Shown: in pieces, positions 35,643-44,587 of the stretch
Position numbering within the stretch: position 1 is the first letter of the stretch
Layout: each line of letters begins with the position of its first letter
Origin: Bacteroidetes bacterium GWF2_41_31
GTDB taxonomy: Bacteria > Bacteroidota > Bacteroidia > Bacteroidales > F082
Direction of reading: 5' to 3'
Length of the DNA stretch: 64,000 bases
Assembly (NCBI GenBank): GCA_001769215.1
Contig: MEOL01000047.1
Span: 1 to 64,000 of the forward strand
The notes under the pieces: model-generated
The model's database searches: none
The model's input: only the letters and a program-made list of their open reading frames with translations
What the model was told of the DNA's origin: nothing
Position numbers and translations under genes: made by a program

Positions 35643-36509
35643 TTATTTTTGAAAAACAAATAGCGTATATTCCCCTTTCGACCAAAGGAAGGTTTTCTGC
35701 AGTTTCTGGTCCAATTCCCATTTTTTGTTTGCCTTTTCAGGATTTTTTCTCACCTGATGATCATTGTACCAGGGCGGATATACAATGCTGTACCCTTTTC
35801 GTTGCAACAATTTAAATTGTGAGAACGCCTTTAAAATCGTGCCGGGGCTATAACAGTGCGATGGTAGAAATCTGGAAACAGAATAACCTCCCCACACTTT
35901 ACCCAACCTGGCAAACGCTATTTTAAAATTGAGCTTGATTACCTGAACAACCAACTCTCTTAAATACCATTTGTTTACAAAAGTAAGCACCGCTGCGCCA
36001 CCGGGCTTTAAAATCCGGTGAATTTGACTTGCCGAAAAAGTCAAGTCCTCCACCGTGTTAAGCGCGCCAAAATAAACATACACCAGATCGAAACTCTCCT
36101 CACCAAATTGTTCCGCCAACTGTCTTTCATCCGATTGAATCACGGAGGCATTTTTCAGTTGGTCCCGATTTAATCGTTTCCGGGTAAGTTTGACCATTTC
36201 TTCAGAAATATCTACGGCAACAAATTCCTTATCAGGATATTGCGAAGCAAACCAATGCACATCAAAGCCGGGGCCACATCCTATTTCAAGTGCTTTTTTA
36301 AAAGGAAATTGAACAGTGATTTTTCTAAAATCACGCCTGATGCGATCCAGGCTCGTGTTCACCTCAGCCCTGTCTTCGAACCCCAGACCTGCATCTTCAT
36401 CGTAATAAGAGGCTACTTGCGAGTAATAGGTTGAATTTTCCTTTTTTGTCATTGGGTTATTATCGTTTGAACCACAGTTATTTAAATGGGTGCGGAAATC
36501 GCGTATCAA
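35643..36509 (-). CDS. Class I SAM-dependent methyltransferase
   Basis: 288 residues. Motif I is KALEIGCGPGFDVHWFA, strand 2 is FVAVDISEEMVKL, and the post-I region is SFDLVYVYFGALNTVED, typical of Methyltransf_25/11. It converges on the SDR gene with only 6 bp between stops. A role in methylating a surface sugar or lipid is possible from position, but it lies on the opposite strand to the operon. A start further downstream, at MTKKENSTYYSQ, would remove the first 18 residues and is also plausible. Confidence 0.75.
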   Translation of the reverse strand: MIRDFRTHLNNCGSNDNNPMTKKENSTYYSQVASYYDEDAGLGFEDRAEVNTSLDRIRRDFRKITVQFPFKKALEIGCGPGFDVHWFASQYPDKEFVAVDISEEMVKLTRKRLNRDQLKNASVIQSDERQLAEQFGEESFDLVYVYFGALNTVEDLTFSASQIHRILKPGGAAVLTFVNKWYLRELVVQVIKLNFKIAFARLGKVWGGYSVSRFLPSHCYSPGTILKAFSQFKLLQRKGYSIVYPPWYNDHQVRKNPEKANKKWELDQKLQKTFLWSKGEYTLFVFQK

Positions 36510-36545
36510 ATATATTCAAAAAATGGTGAGCGCAAAGACAATCAA

Positions 36546-37805
36546 CTAAAACAGACTGACAAACAAAGCCACATTCAGTCCGGTGACAATGGCCCCCAAC
36601 GAATACAGAATGGTTTTGTTCAGGGTGGAGTTCTTGTATTTGCCCATCACCTTCTCAGATGATGTTAGATAAACCTGGAGGAAAATAGTGAAAGGAAGTT
36701 GAATACTGAGGATCATCTGTGAGATGATCAATCCCTGAAATGGGTTGGTAATCAACAGGATAATTCCAAATGCAATCACAAGCGACAGGGCCACCCCCAG
36801 TCTGGAATGGTTGTCCTTAATGTCGTAAGGTTCCTTGTACATACCGGCAAAAATGCTTCCGGCAGCCATTCCCGAGGTGATGGTGGAGGCGATTCCTGAA
36901 AATAAAAGTGCCACGGCAAACACAACCGCCGCATGAGTTCCCAGCAGAGGAGCCAGCAGCTGATTGGCCTGTTCGAGTTCGTGAACAGGAGTTTTGGTCA
37001 TAAAGAACGTCGCTGCTGCCAGCAAAATCATGGCACTGTTGATGCCCCAGCCAATGCCCATGGACAACAGGGTGTCGGTAAATTCAAAACGCAATTGCTT
37101 CCTGATGACTTTCTCATCTTCCCTGTTCCATTGCCGGCTTTGGATCACTTCAGAATGTAGAAACAAATTGTGTGGCATCACCACGGCACCCAACACGCTC
37201 ATAATGATGATCATGGAGCCTTTCGGAAACGAAGGAGTAACCCATCCGTTGATGGCACTGTTCCAATCGATATCTACCAACGAAAGTTCGTACATAAAGG
37301 ATAACCCGATCACAGATACAAAGGCGATAATCCACTTTTCGACCATCCGGTAAGTGTTGGTATACAACATGATCATACTAAAAAGGGTCACCAGGATAGC
37401 GCCTGCTTTTACAGGAATATCAAATAACATGTCCAGGGCAATGGCCCCTCCCAGAATTTCGGCCAGCGAAGTTGAAACCGATGCCAGCATCGCAGACGAT
37501 AACAGCACTTTTGAGTAGGTGGGTTTGATATGTATGGCCGCCGCTTCCGAAAGGCACAGCCCGGTGGCTATGCCCAAATGGGCTACGTTGTGTTGTAACA
37601 AAATCAGCATGATGGTCGACAAGGTTACCATCCACAACAAGGCATATCCGTATTCGGCCCCTGCAGCCAGATTTGAGGCCCAGTTTCCCGGATCAATAAA
37701 TCCTACCGTAACCAGCAATCCCGGCCCGATAAACTTTAATATATCCGAACCACCAAACCTGGGCTTATAGTTTTTGCGGTCGATATTTTTGAAAATCTTA
37801 AACAT
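36546..37805 (-). CDS. mntH: Nramp family divalent metal transporter
   Basis: 419 residues and about 11 TM helices. The Nramp metal-binding motifs are intact: TM1 VGFIDPGNWASNLAAG (DPGN) and TM6 VLGAVVMPHNLFLHSEV (MPH). The transporter imports Mn2+ or Fe2+ with protons. No MntR-type operator or manganese riboswitch is evident in the 94-bp upstream gap. The symbol follows the family's common bacterial member; the substrate is inferred. Confidence 0.88.
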   Translation of the reverse strand: MFKIFKNIDRKNYKPRFGGSDILKFIGPGLLVTVGFIDPGNWASNLAAGAEYGYALLWMVTLSTIMLILLQHNVAHLGIATGLCLSEAAAIHIKPTYSKVLLSSAMLASVSTSLAEILGGAIALDMLFDIPVKAGAILVTLFSMIMLYTNTYRMVEKWIIAFVSVIGLSFMYELSLVDIDWNSAINGWVTPSFPKGSMIIIMSVLGAVVMPHNLFLHSEVIQSRQWNREDEKVIRKQLRFEFTDTLLSMGIGWGINSAMILLAAATFFMTKTPVHELEQANQLLAPLLGTHAAVVFAVALLFSGIASTITSGMAAGSIFAGMYKEPYDIKDNHSRLGVALSLVIAFGIILLITNPFQGLIISQMILSIQLPFTIFLQVYLTSSEKVMGKYKNSTLNKTILYSLGAIVTGLNVALFVSLF

Positions 37806-37899
37806 ATTACCTGAAAATTATCTTATGTGTTTCCCGAAAGGTCTTCTTTTAAATTTGGGCGAAAGATAACAATAACTTTTTTTGGAAGGCAGATCACCT

Positions 37900-38694
37900 C
37901 TATTTAAGCTGGTGTTGAAGATTTTTCCATGTTTCCGGAGATAAAACTGGTTGATACTCTCCATAAGCTTCCCCCGCAAATTCAATGATATAATCAGCTC
38001 TCTCCTCCGCATCAGGGTGAGTACTCAACCAGGTAAGGTGCGGGTCGATTGCAGATTTGGATTCCGGAATCCGCCTTAAAAAACGGGCAAACGGAATGGG
38101 ATCGATGTTGGCCCTGATCAAATAATCAACGGCCCTGATATCGGCATCGCGTTCCAGATCGCGGTCATAAGCCGTTGAGCTTAATGTTTTTAAAATGTTT
38201 ACCATGAGATTAGAACCGGAGTTTCCGGTGGTCGTCGAAATCAAAACGCTGATACCCACTTCTTTGATTAGTTTGTTCATGACATGATCCAGCTCTATGT
38301 GGGCTATTTCATGACAAATTACGCCACTCAGTTCTGCTTGGTTTCGGGTTTCTAAAATCAGTCCGCTGTAAATCACCAGTTGATGATTTGGCAGAGCAAA
38401 CGCATTTACCTCCTCGCTTTTTATCACATGAAGTTGAATCTGGCTGCGATCGATCGCGTTGGAAATGCAAATTGCGGTCAGGAGACTGTCCAATGGAAGG
38501 GTGACTTTTAGGTCGTGATTCTCTTCTCCCGAATTTTTTATCTGATCCAGGATGAGTTCACCCAGTTTCTGTTGTGTTTTACTGGTTAAGTAATTCACAT
38601 TCAACAATTCCATCCAGTCGATTTTGCTTAGTCCAAGCCACAGGGCAAAAAAGAGGAGCACCAAAAGGACCAGTTGCAGGAGTATATTCTTCAT
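37900..38694 (-). CDS. M48 family zinc metallopeptidase
   Basis: 264 residues with an N-terminal TM helix (LQLVLLVLLFFALWLGLS), then a zincin domain with HExxH in GVICHEIAHIELDHVM and the third ligand region YDRDLERDADIRAVDYL. This is the HtpX/BepA-like M48 fold, located on the periplasmic side or anchored in the inner membrane. It is the last gene of a four-gene leftward unit with TM2, DUF2752 and DUF4870-like membrane proteins; it starts 1 bp after its neighbour's stop. Confidence 0.85.
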   Translation of the reverse strand: MKNILLQLVLLVLLFFALWLGLSKIDWMELLNVNYLTSKTQQKLGELILDQIKNSGEENHDLKVTLPLDSLLTAICISNAIDRSQIQLHVIKSEEVNAFALPNHQLVIYSGLILETRNQAELSGVICHEIAHIELDHVMNKLIKEVGISVLISTTTGNSGSNLMVNILKTLSSTAYDRDLERDADIRAVDYLIRANIDPIPFARFLRRIPESKSAIDPHLTWLSTHPDAEERADYIIEFAGEAYGEYQPVLSPETWKNLQHQLK

Positions 38695-38695
38695 A

Positions 38696-39127
38696 TCAGG
38701 AACTACAAATCATATTGGTTAAATCGCCATAAAACCACCATTTTACATGCAATCCCTTTCGGGTATTGATGGCGCTGTATATGGTAGCAACAAACTCTGT
38801 GAGGTTGAATAGAAATACGGTAATCAGGTAGGCAATAAAGCTATTGGACAGGTTTTCTAAACCAAACAATACCGAGATGGACCACCAAAAGGCCACGCTG
38901 TTCATCAGCAAAAGCGAAAATTGCGACAACAGCGCCTGTGTACAATGCCACCGCACAAAATAGGTTCCTTTTCGGTTGCCCAGATAAAATGCGAAAGTAG
39001 CAATCAAGTTGATGATGGGAAACGGTAAACCGGCAATCACCGCTATCAACGACATCAGGTAACTGTTCGAGGCCTTTTCGGATTCGTACTCGTTGGGTGA
39101 ATAATAAAAGTGGGTTATTGTATTCAT
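38696..39127 (-). CDS. DUF4870-like small membrane protein
   Basis: 143 residues, four hydrophobic helices, with YFVRWHCTQALLSQFSLLL resembling the FVRxHAxQAL core of DUF4870/YtxH-like membrane proteins. Its start overlaps the stop of the DUF2752 gene by 4 bp. No catalytic motif. Probably acts with its TM2, DUF2752 and M48 neighbours in envelope maintenance. Confidence 0.7.
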   Translation of the reverse strand: MNTITHFYYSPNEYESEKASNSYLMSLIAVIAGLPFPIINLIATFAFYLGNRKGTYFVRWHCTQALLSQFSLLLMNSVAFWWSISVLFGLENLSNSFIAYLITVFLFNLTEFVATIYSAINTRKGLHVKWWFYGDLTNMICSS

Positions 39128-39537
39128 AATGCTTTAAAAATATTCCAAATCCAATTGGCCAGTACAAGAATAATGAGCGGAACGGCTACTTTCTTCTGTT
39201 CGAGGGTGGCTTCCGACTTTTTATAAAACCGATATAAAGAGTCCTTTTTTAAAACCACATCAAACAGCAGCCAGAGGGGGACGATCACCAAAATAATCCC
39301 CAGCAAAAAGCCTATCGGATTCCAATACAAAGCATCGGCAATATTTCCGTGCAACAACGAAATCGCCGATCGAGTAGAACCGCAGGATGGACAAGGAATA
39401 TGGGTGACTTCTTTGAAAATGCAAATACCTAATCCGTCGGGGTCAGTTTCCGCACCCGACCGGTAATTAAAGAACAGCCAGCTGTATCCAACCAGACAGG
39501 CAATAGCTAATAAAATGTATAACTTATTCCTGCTCAA
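39124..39537 (-). CDS. DUF2752 membrane protein
   Basis: 137 residues with the DUF2752 signature IPCPSCGSTRSAISLLHGN and a following YWNPIGFLLG helix. There are three to four TM segments. DUF2752 proteins are small integral membrane proteins of unknown function, often next to TM2-domain genes, exactly as here (5 bp downstream of the TM2 gene). Confidence 0.88.
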   Translation of the reverse strand: MSRNKLYILLAIACLVGYSWLFFNYRSGAETDPDGLGICIFKEVTHIPCPSCGSTRSAISLLHGNIADALYWNPIGFLLGIILVIVPLWLLFDVVLKKDSLYRFYKKSEATLEQKKVAVPLIILVLANWIWNIFKAL

Positions 39538-39542
39538 TTAAT

Positions 39543-39881
39543 TTAATATAGTACCAATTGAAGTTTTGCCAGGTTTTTCTCGCGGGTAGCCTCCATGATT
39601 AAAAACCAATCGACGATGTACCAAATTCCTAGTCCGCCGCAGGTTAACAATTTCCCAACACCTAAACCGGTATCACCAATTAAAAACCTGTCGACACCCA
39701 GGCTGCCCGCCAGAATGGATACGATTAATATGGTAGTCGGGTCTTTAAATTGCAGGGTTTGCAATATTCCCCACTTGGATTCGTCCATCGCAAGCAGGCG
39801 CTCTCTGATTTGACTTAGATGATGACCTTCAAAAAATTTACTGTTCATCATTATAAACATGTCTACTTTTTGTGCTTCCAT
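39543..39881 (-). CDS. TM2 domain-containing protein
   Basis: 112 residues. Residues about 45-112 form the TM2 domain: LIVSILAGSLGVDRFLIGDT, then GKLLTCGGLGIWYIVDWFLI, with the characteristic D-R-F between two helices and the Gly-rich turn. The N-terminus is a short cytoplasmic helix. It is the first gene of the TM2-DUF2752-DUF4870-M48 unit. Confidence 0.88.
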   Translation of the reverse strand: MEAQKVDMFIMMNSKFFEGHHLSQIRERLLAMDESKWGILQTLQFKDPTTILIVSILAGSLGVDRFLIGDTGLGVGKLLTCGGLGIWYIVDWFLIMEATREKNLAKLQLVLY

Positions 39882-40046
39882 TTATTGTTGATTTAAATGA
39901 TTCCACTTATGTGGATTTTTCTGGTTAAAAAAATTCAACATCAATATTACAATTTTTTAATAAACGATTGAAGGTGAAGTTAATTTTTTCTGGAAATGGA
40001 TCAGAGTTCAGGATATTAGCAGATGCTGCCTGTTTGTTGTTATTGA

Positions 40047-41297
40047 TTATCCTGTTACACACGAATTACCTGCCAGCCAGCCTGTTGAGTAAGCAATTTG
40101 TAAATTATAACCACCTGTTTCGGCATCCAGATCGATCATCTCGCCGGCAAAGAAAAGTCCTTTGACAAGTTTAGATTCCATTGTTTTTGGGGAAATCTCG
40201 TCCGTGGCAACGCCACCAGCGGTAATAATGGCCTCTTTGAACGAACGGTGATGTGAGATTTTAAACCGGAAGTTTTTAAGCAGATGAAGGATTTGTTTTC
40301 GCTCTTTGGCCGAAACCTGATGACATTCTTTTTCAGGATCGATTTCGAGCAATTCAATAAAAACGGGAACCATGCTGGCGGGCAGCCAAAACTGGAAAAT
40401 ATTGCCCAGTTTTTTCTTGCCATGTTCATTCAAATCGCGGATAAGCCGGTTATCGAGCTTTTGATCATCCAGTGCCGGTTTCAGGTCGATGGTAACTTCA
40501 ACCTGGTTTTTTTTGTGCAATTCTTCCACCACAATCCGGCTAAGCGTCAGGATGATGGGACCGGAAAGGCCAAAGTGGGTGAAGATCATCTCACCAAAAT
40601 CCTCTCCCATTTTTTTTCCGTTTGACCAAACCACTGCCTGCACGTTTTTCAGGTTGAGCCCCTGGAGTTTTTGAGCGATGCTTCCTTCCGTCTCCAACGG
40701 AACCAGGGCCGGCATTACCCGGTTTATGGTATGCCCAGCTGTTCTGGCAAGTTCGTAGCCTTCGCCATTCGATCCGGTAGCCGGATAGGATTTGCCGCCT
40801 GTTGCCAGGATGATATTACGGGTATAAAACAGTTCGCCGTTGGCGCGAAGTCCCTGGATTATCTGGTCTTCAACAATGAGTTTTTCCACCCGGTATCCAC
40901 AACGGATTTCTACTTTTAACTCTTTGACCCATGAAAGTAATCCCTGAAGCACATCGGCGGAACTGTTGCTGGCAGGAAAATAGCGACCTCCTCTTTCCAG
41001 TGTCGATTCAACGCCATATCGCTGTAACAACCCGATGATATCGCGTGAAAAAAAATTTGAAAAGGCATTTCGCAGAAAGCGGCCGTTTGGAAACACATGC
41101 GTAATAAACTCGCCAATGGGTGCGTCGTTGGTGATGTTGCACCGGCCTTTGCCTGTGATCAGCAATTTACGTCCTTCCTGTCGCATTTTTTCCAACAAAA
41201 GGACTCTACAACCCCGTTCTGCTGCCCGGCCAGCCGCCAGCAATCCGGCCGGACCGGCACCCACCACTATGACATCGTAATTGTTCATGTGGGGCAA
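40047..41297 (-). CDS. HI0933/YhiN-family FAD-dependent oxidoreductase
   Basis: 416 residues. The FAD-binding GxGxxG is in VIVVGAGPAGLLAAGRAAE, followed by the family-specific QEGRKLLITGKGRCNITND, ILATGGKSYPATGSNGEGY and the C-terminal GLFFAGEMIDLDAETGGYNLQ. The length matches YhiN/HI0933 proteins, whose physiological substrate is not established. Monocistronic, with dispersed-repeat copy 4 immediately upstream. Confidence 0.88.
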   Translation of the reverse strand: MPHMNNYDVIVVGAGPAGLLAAGRAAERGCRVLLLEKMRQEGRKLLITGKGRCNITNDAPIGEFITHVFPNGRFLRNAFSNFFSRDIIGLLQRYGVESTLERGGRYFPASNSSADVLQGLLSWVKELKVEIRCGYRVEKLIVEDQIIQGLRANGELFYTRNIILATGGKSYPATGSNGEGYELARTAGHTINRVMPALVPLETEGSIAQKLQGLNLKNVQAVVWSNGKKMGEDFGEMIFTHFGLSGPIILTLSRIVVEELHKKNQVEVTIDLKPALDDQKLDNRLIRDLNEHGKKKLGNIFQFWLPASMVPVFIELLEIDPEKECHQVSAKERKQILHLLKNFRFKISHHRSFKEAIITAGGVATDEISPKTMESKLVKGLFFAGEMIDLDAETGGYNLQIAYSTGWLAGNSCVTG

Positions 41298-41313
41298 AGG
41301 TAGGATTTAGTGG

Positions 41314-41400
41314 TGAATGTTTCGTGTGCCAACTTTGCTGGTTGATTAATGGGAAAAAGTCACACGTTGCGCTATGGCAAAACGGGCGCCAGCGCTGAGG
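41314..41400 (-). repeat. Dispersed intergenic repeat family, copy 4 (inverted)
   Basis: The reverse complement carries the same core as copies 1-3: agcgctggcgcccg hairpin start, ttgccatagcgcaacgtgtg, cccattaatcaacc, agcaaagttggcacacgaaa, cattcac. It starts 17 bp from the flavoprotein start codon. Confidence 0.85.
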
Positions 41401-41470
41401 GTCAGTATTTGCCGGATTGTCAGATTTTCAAAAACAAAAAGACATGATCCGACTACTACTTTTGCAGAAG

Positions 41471-41497
41471 GGGGGGGTCAGCTTAGTCCGGAATATC
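41471..41497. mobile_element. Possible IS21-family terminal remnant
   Basis: ggggggtcagcttagtccgg, followed by aatatcc, resembles the (T)GGTCAGnTTnnnCCGGAAT repeats at the ends of Bacteroidota IS21 elements. There is no istA/istB gene, so at most a solo end remains. The family assignment is from memory. Confidence 0.35.
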
Positions 41498-41509
41498 CAA
41501 AGGAATAAT

Positions 41510-41744
41510 AAAACCTGACAAACAGCTCCATTAATTCTTAACCCCCAATGTAAAACCAATAAAAATAATTACCTACATTTACCCCACAAAACACCCGGTT
41601 ATCCATTTAAAATGAAAACCAGAAATTGATTTAACTGATTTTAAACGATTTAAAATGAGTAGGTTATTATGTACAAAGAGGTTAAAATAAAGGTATTAAA
41701 TAGATCACTGCCAGAGCTGGGTTTATATTCTCGTTGGCAGTAAT
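41510..41744 (+). repeat. 235-bp direct repeat, copy 1, ending in a cassette-type inverted repeat (site A)
   Basis: Aligns almost colinearly with 44798-45031: shared blocks include aattcttaa(t/c)cccc, aatgtaaaaccaa, aaaataattacctacattta, taggttattat, taaaataaaggtattaaata, and gatcactgc. The last 38 bp contain ACTGCCA (41707-41713) inverted to TGGCAGT (41735-41741), followed by AAT. The next gene starts 36 bp downstream. Confidence 0.85.
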
Positions 41745-41779
41745 GCTGTGAGACACTCTAAAAATAAATAAACAATAAT

Positions 41780-43081
41780 ATGAAGAAAGCATTTTTGGTT
41801 ATAATCATTTCGAGTTTGATAAGTGTTTCTTTTGCCCAAAAAATTAAACAATCTTTTGTATCAACTGACATTGACAATTTTTGGATTGCGTACGATGAAA
41901 TTATTTCAACAAAAGACAGTATTAAACAATACAGTCTTTTAAAAGAACTTTATCTTAACAAAGGGACACAAGGTTTAAAAAGCTTAATTGAAGTTCGTAA
42001 TTATACAGACAAGGATTTTGTTGACGCTATTAATAAATATCCTAAATTTTGGAATTCAATAAGACTTAATACTTTAAACGCCAAAAGTCTGTACCCGGAA
42101 ATTAATTCTAATATTCAAAAACTTAAAAAAGCATATCCTGAATTAAAACCTTCGACAATATATTTTACAATTGGCGCTTTTAGAACCGGTGGAACAACTC
42201 ATGGATATAAGGTTTTAATTGGAAGTGAAGTTTCATTAGCAGACAAAACCACCATAATTGACGAACTTCCGATTTGGCGACAACCATTTTACAAGACACA
42301 AAACCCTATTAATGAAATTGCCTTATTGTGTACTCACGAATACATACACACACAACAGAAAGAAATAGTTCATAATTTGATTTCTATGTGTTTATATGAA
42401 GGAGTTGCAGAATTTATATCTTGCAAAGTGACAGATAAAAAATCTGATGCCCCGGCAATTGAATTTGGGAAAGCGAATCAAAAAATAGTTATTGACAAAT
42501 TTGTTTCCGATTTATTTATAATGACCAATAACTATAGTTGGCTGTGGGGAGAAAATCTAAATGATTTAAAAGTTAGGGATTTAGGTTATTACATTGGTTA
42601 TGAAATTTGCGAACGCTATTACAACCTTTCTAAAGACAAAACAAAAGCAATTAAAGAACTTATTGAACTTGACTACACGAATGAAAAGGAAATTGAACGT
42701 ATTGTGAATATTACAAAACTATTACCTAAAACGTTAGAAGAATTAAATTACGATTACGAAAAACAGCGACCAACTGTAATACAAATGACACCATTTGAGA
42801 ATGGTAGTCAAGTTGTAAAATCAGGGCTTACGAAAATTACAATCATATTTTCAGAGCCATTGGTAACATATATTACAGGCGTTGACTTTGGACCACTTGG
42901 ACAAGAATATTTCCCAAAGATTAAACCCGAAAGAGTATTTGGCGAAGATGGGAAATCGTGGACATTTGAAGCAGATTTAAAACCAAATCAACATTATCAA
43001 ATTTTGATTTCTAACAATTTTAGAAAAGAAAATGGAGTAAGACTTAAACCTTATTTAATTGACTTTAAAACAGCAGATTAA
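41780..43081 (+). CDS. Exported zincin-like protein with C-terminal Ig-like (Big_5) domain
   Basis: 433 residues with a signal peptide (VIIISSLISVSFAQ). The central domain (about 40-330) has a zincin motif CTHEYIHTQQKEIV and, about 25 residues on, YEGVAEFISCKV, the HExxH ... E arrangement of DUF2268-type predicted zinc proteases. The C-terminal ~100 residues (PTVIQMTPFENGSQVVKSGL ... VRLKPYLIDFKT) look like a Big_5 Ig-like domain. Probably a periplasmic or surface protease, substrate unknown. AT-rich codon use resembles the following cassette genes rather than the flavoprotein upstream. Flanked by cassette-type sites A and C. Confidence 0.7.
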   Translation: MKKAFLVIIISSLISVSFAQKIKQSFVSTDIDNFWIAYDEIISTKDSIKQYSLLKELYLNKGTQGLKSLIEVRNYTDKDFVDAINKYPKFWNSIRLNTLNAKSLYPEINSNIQKLKKAYPELKPSTIYFTIGAFRTGGTTHGYKVLIGSEVSLADKTTIIDELPIWRQPFYKTQNPINEIALLCTHEYIHTQQKEIVHNLISMCLYEGVAEFISCKVTDKKSDAPAIEFGKANQKIVIDKFVSDLFIMTNNYSWLWGENLNDLKVRDLGYYIGYEICERYYNLSKDKTKAIKELIELDYTNEKEIERIVNITKLLPKTLEELNYDYEKQRPTVIQMTPFENGSQVVKSGLTKITIIFSEPLVTYITGVDFGPLGQEYFPKIKPERVFGEDGKSWTFEADLKPNQHYQILISNNFRKENGVRLKPYLIDFKTAD

Positions 43082-43085
43082 AAAA

Positions 43086-43230
43086 CACTACTGCCAACAT
43101 CATATAAATTTTATTGGGGCGGAATTGCGGATTTTAAAGTGCTTGCTTCTAATTTAGCTCTTATCGTCTCGACAAGCGATCGCTTCGTAATCCCCAACAA
43201 ATTTTATATGTAACGTTAGTAGCAATAACC
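43086..43230 (+). repeat. Cassette-type imperfect inverted repeat (site C)
   Basis: The left arm begins 7 bp after the upstream stop: CTACTGCCAACATCATATAA, then attttattgggg (to about 43120). The right arm, ccccaacaaattttatatg then taacgttagtag (43193-43223), is complementary over about 27 of 32 positions. The arms enclose a ~70-bp variable middle. The right end CGTTAGTAGCAAT matches sites A, B and D. This is the attC-like layout of integron cassettes. Confidence 0.7.
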
Positions 43231-43259
43231 GAACAATCCACCAAGACAAATTATTACAT

Positions 43260-44426
43260 ATGATAAAAACAATTTTATTCGCAATCCTTCTCGTCCCGAC
43301 AATTGGCATCGGGCAGATGATCAACAAAACCAACCTCGACAGCCTTCTAAAAAAAGCTGAACAGACGCACTCCGAAGCGGTAATCATCTATCAGGACAAT
43401 AAACTCGTCACCGAAAAATATTTTGGAATTGGACACCGTGATAGTACAATTGAAAGTATGTCTTGCACAAAAAGCGTAGTTGGACTTGCTGTTGCCTGTA
43501 TGCTTGCTGATGGTTTAATTGACAGTTTAGATATTCCGGTATATAAATACTATCCTGAGTGGCGACAAGGACAAAAACAAAATATTACGATCAGACACCT
43601 GGTCAATATGACATCCGGAATACAAAATAACCCAAATGCAGGAATTGAAATTTATCCAAGTCCAAATTTCGTTCAATTAGCTCTTGCTGCCGAACTTTCC
43701 GACAAGCCTGGCGAAGTATGGAGTTATAACAACAAGGCTTTAAACCTGATGGCCGGGGTTATTCAACAAATTACAAAAAAGCGCATGGACCTCTATATTG
43801 GTGAACGACTATTTAAACCTTTAGACATAACTGATTTTTATTGGACCTTCGACGATGCCGGTAATCCGCATGTAATGTCAGGTTGCCAGGTTAAACCAAT
43901 TGATTTTGCCAAAATAGGGCTGCTATTATTAAACAAAGGAATGTACAACAACAAAATAGTGATCCCTGAAAAATTTATTGCCGGGGTTACCACTTCCTGC
44001 AAACAATATAAAGGTTATGGAATGTTATGGTGGCTTGATTACGAGCAAACAATTTCAATTGTTGACGATGAAATTATAGATGAATTAACCAAAGCGAGCG
44101 TCCCAAATGACTTCATTGAGAAAGTGAAACAGATGAAGGGAACATATAATTCCAGCGATGAATATTTAGCCAAAATAAGAGCAGTATTTGGTGAAAATCC
44201 CTGGCAATACATAAATGAAACGCTTCCTAAAAACCTGCAACTGCGTAAAAAAGAGTTTCGTGGTAACATGTCATATCGTGCCGATGGGTATTTAGGAAAT
44301 TATATTGTTGTCGACCCCGGGACAAAGATTGTAGCAATAAGAATGATTAGTGGAGAAAGCTACAAAAGAGAAAATGACAATTTTAGGGAGTTTAATAAAA
44401 TGGTTCTAAGCCTGACAACAGATTGA
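43260..44426 (+). CDS. Beta-lactamase-family serine hydrolase, exported
   Basis: 388 residues with a signal peptide (ILFAILLVPTIGIGQ). Class C beta-lactamase/penicillin-binding-like motifs are present: SxxK in ESMSCTKSVVGLAV, and Y-x-N in GEVWSYNNKALNLM. The C-terminal KTG-like box is not obvious. Most proteins of this family in Bacteroidota are esterases or D-amino-acid peptidases rather than resistance enzymes, so no resistance is inferred. It lies 30 bp after site C as a single-gene cassette. Confidence 0.8.
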   Translation: MIKTILFAILLVPTIGIGQMINKTNLDSLLKKAEQTHSEAVIIYQDNKLVTEKYFGIGHRDSTIESMSCTKSVVGLAVACMLADGLIDSLDIPVYKYYPEWRQGQKQNITIRHLVNMTSGIQNNPNAGIEIYPSPNFVQLALAAELSDKPGEVWSYNNKALNLMAGVIQQITKKRMDLYIGERLFKPLDITDFYWTFDDAGNPHVMSGCQVKPIDFAKIGLLLLNKGMYNNKIVIPEKFIAGVTTSCKQYKGYGMLWWLDYEQTISIVDDEIIDELTKASVPNDFIEKVKQMKGTYNSSDEYLAKIRAVFGENPWQYINETLPKNLQLRKKEFRGNMSYRADGYLGNYIVVDPGTKIVAIRMISGESYKRENDNFREFNKMVLSLTTD

Positions 44427-44428
44427 AA

Positions 44429-44587
44429 ATGAGAATTCCTGATTCAAAGACTGATCAAGAGCTACTTACCCTGAAAGCAAAACAAAGAGAAGAGATCATA
44501 GCCTCTCAAAAAGAAATTGGGGAAGGGTTGTTTATTGAGCATGATGAGCTGAATAAAGAAATTTCGACATGGCTAAACGCAAAATAG
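44429..44587 (+). CDS. Small antitoxin-like protein, partner of a broken ParE/RelE toxin
   Basis: 52 residues, beginning MRIPDSKTDQELLTLKAKQR and ending EHDELNKEISTWLNAK. The conserved-looking C-terminus (L-x-K-E-I-x-x-W-L) and the toxin frame that overlaps its end (toxin ATG at 44569, before this stop at 44587) fit a short type II antitoxin. It follows the hydrolase gene by 2 bp. It appears intact although the toxin downstream is not. Confidence 0.6.
   Translation: MRIPDSKTDQELLTLKAKQREEIIASQKEIGEGLFIEHDELNKEISTWLNAK

Larger units (their letters stand above)
41298..41779. other. 482-bp gap at the left border of the second accessory region
   Basis: No gene. In order it holds dispersed-repeat copy 4, an IS21-end-like sequence, and the first copy of the 235-bp direct repeat that ends in a cassette-type inverted repeat just before the next gene. 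Each is listed separately. Confidence 0.7.

Noticed and set aside
37806-37899. Manganese riboswitch or MntR site upstream of the Nramp gene
   Set aside because: The 94-bp gap shows neither the conserved riboswitch core nor a clear palindromic operator.
43260-44426. Antibiotic-resistance beta-lactamase
   Set aside because: The SxxK and YxN motifs fit the broad serine-hydrolase family, and the KTG box is not evident; resistance cannot be inferred.
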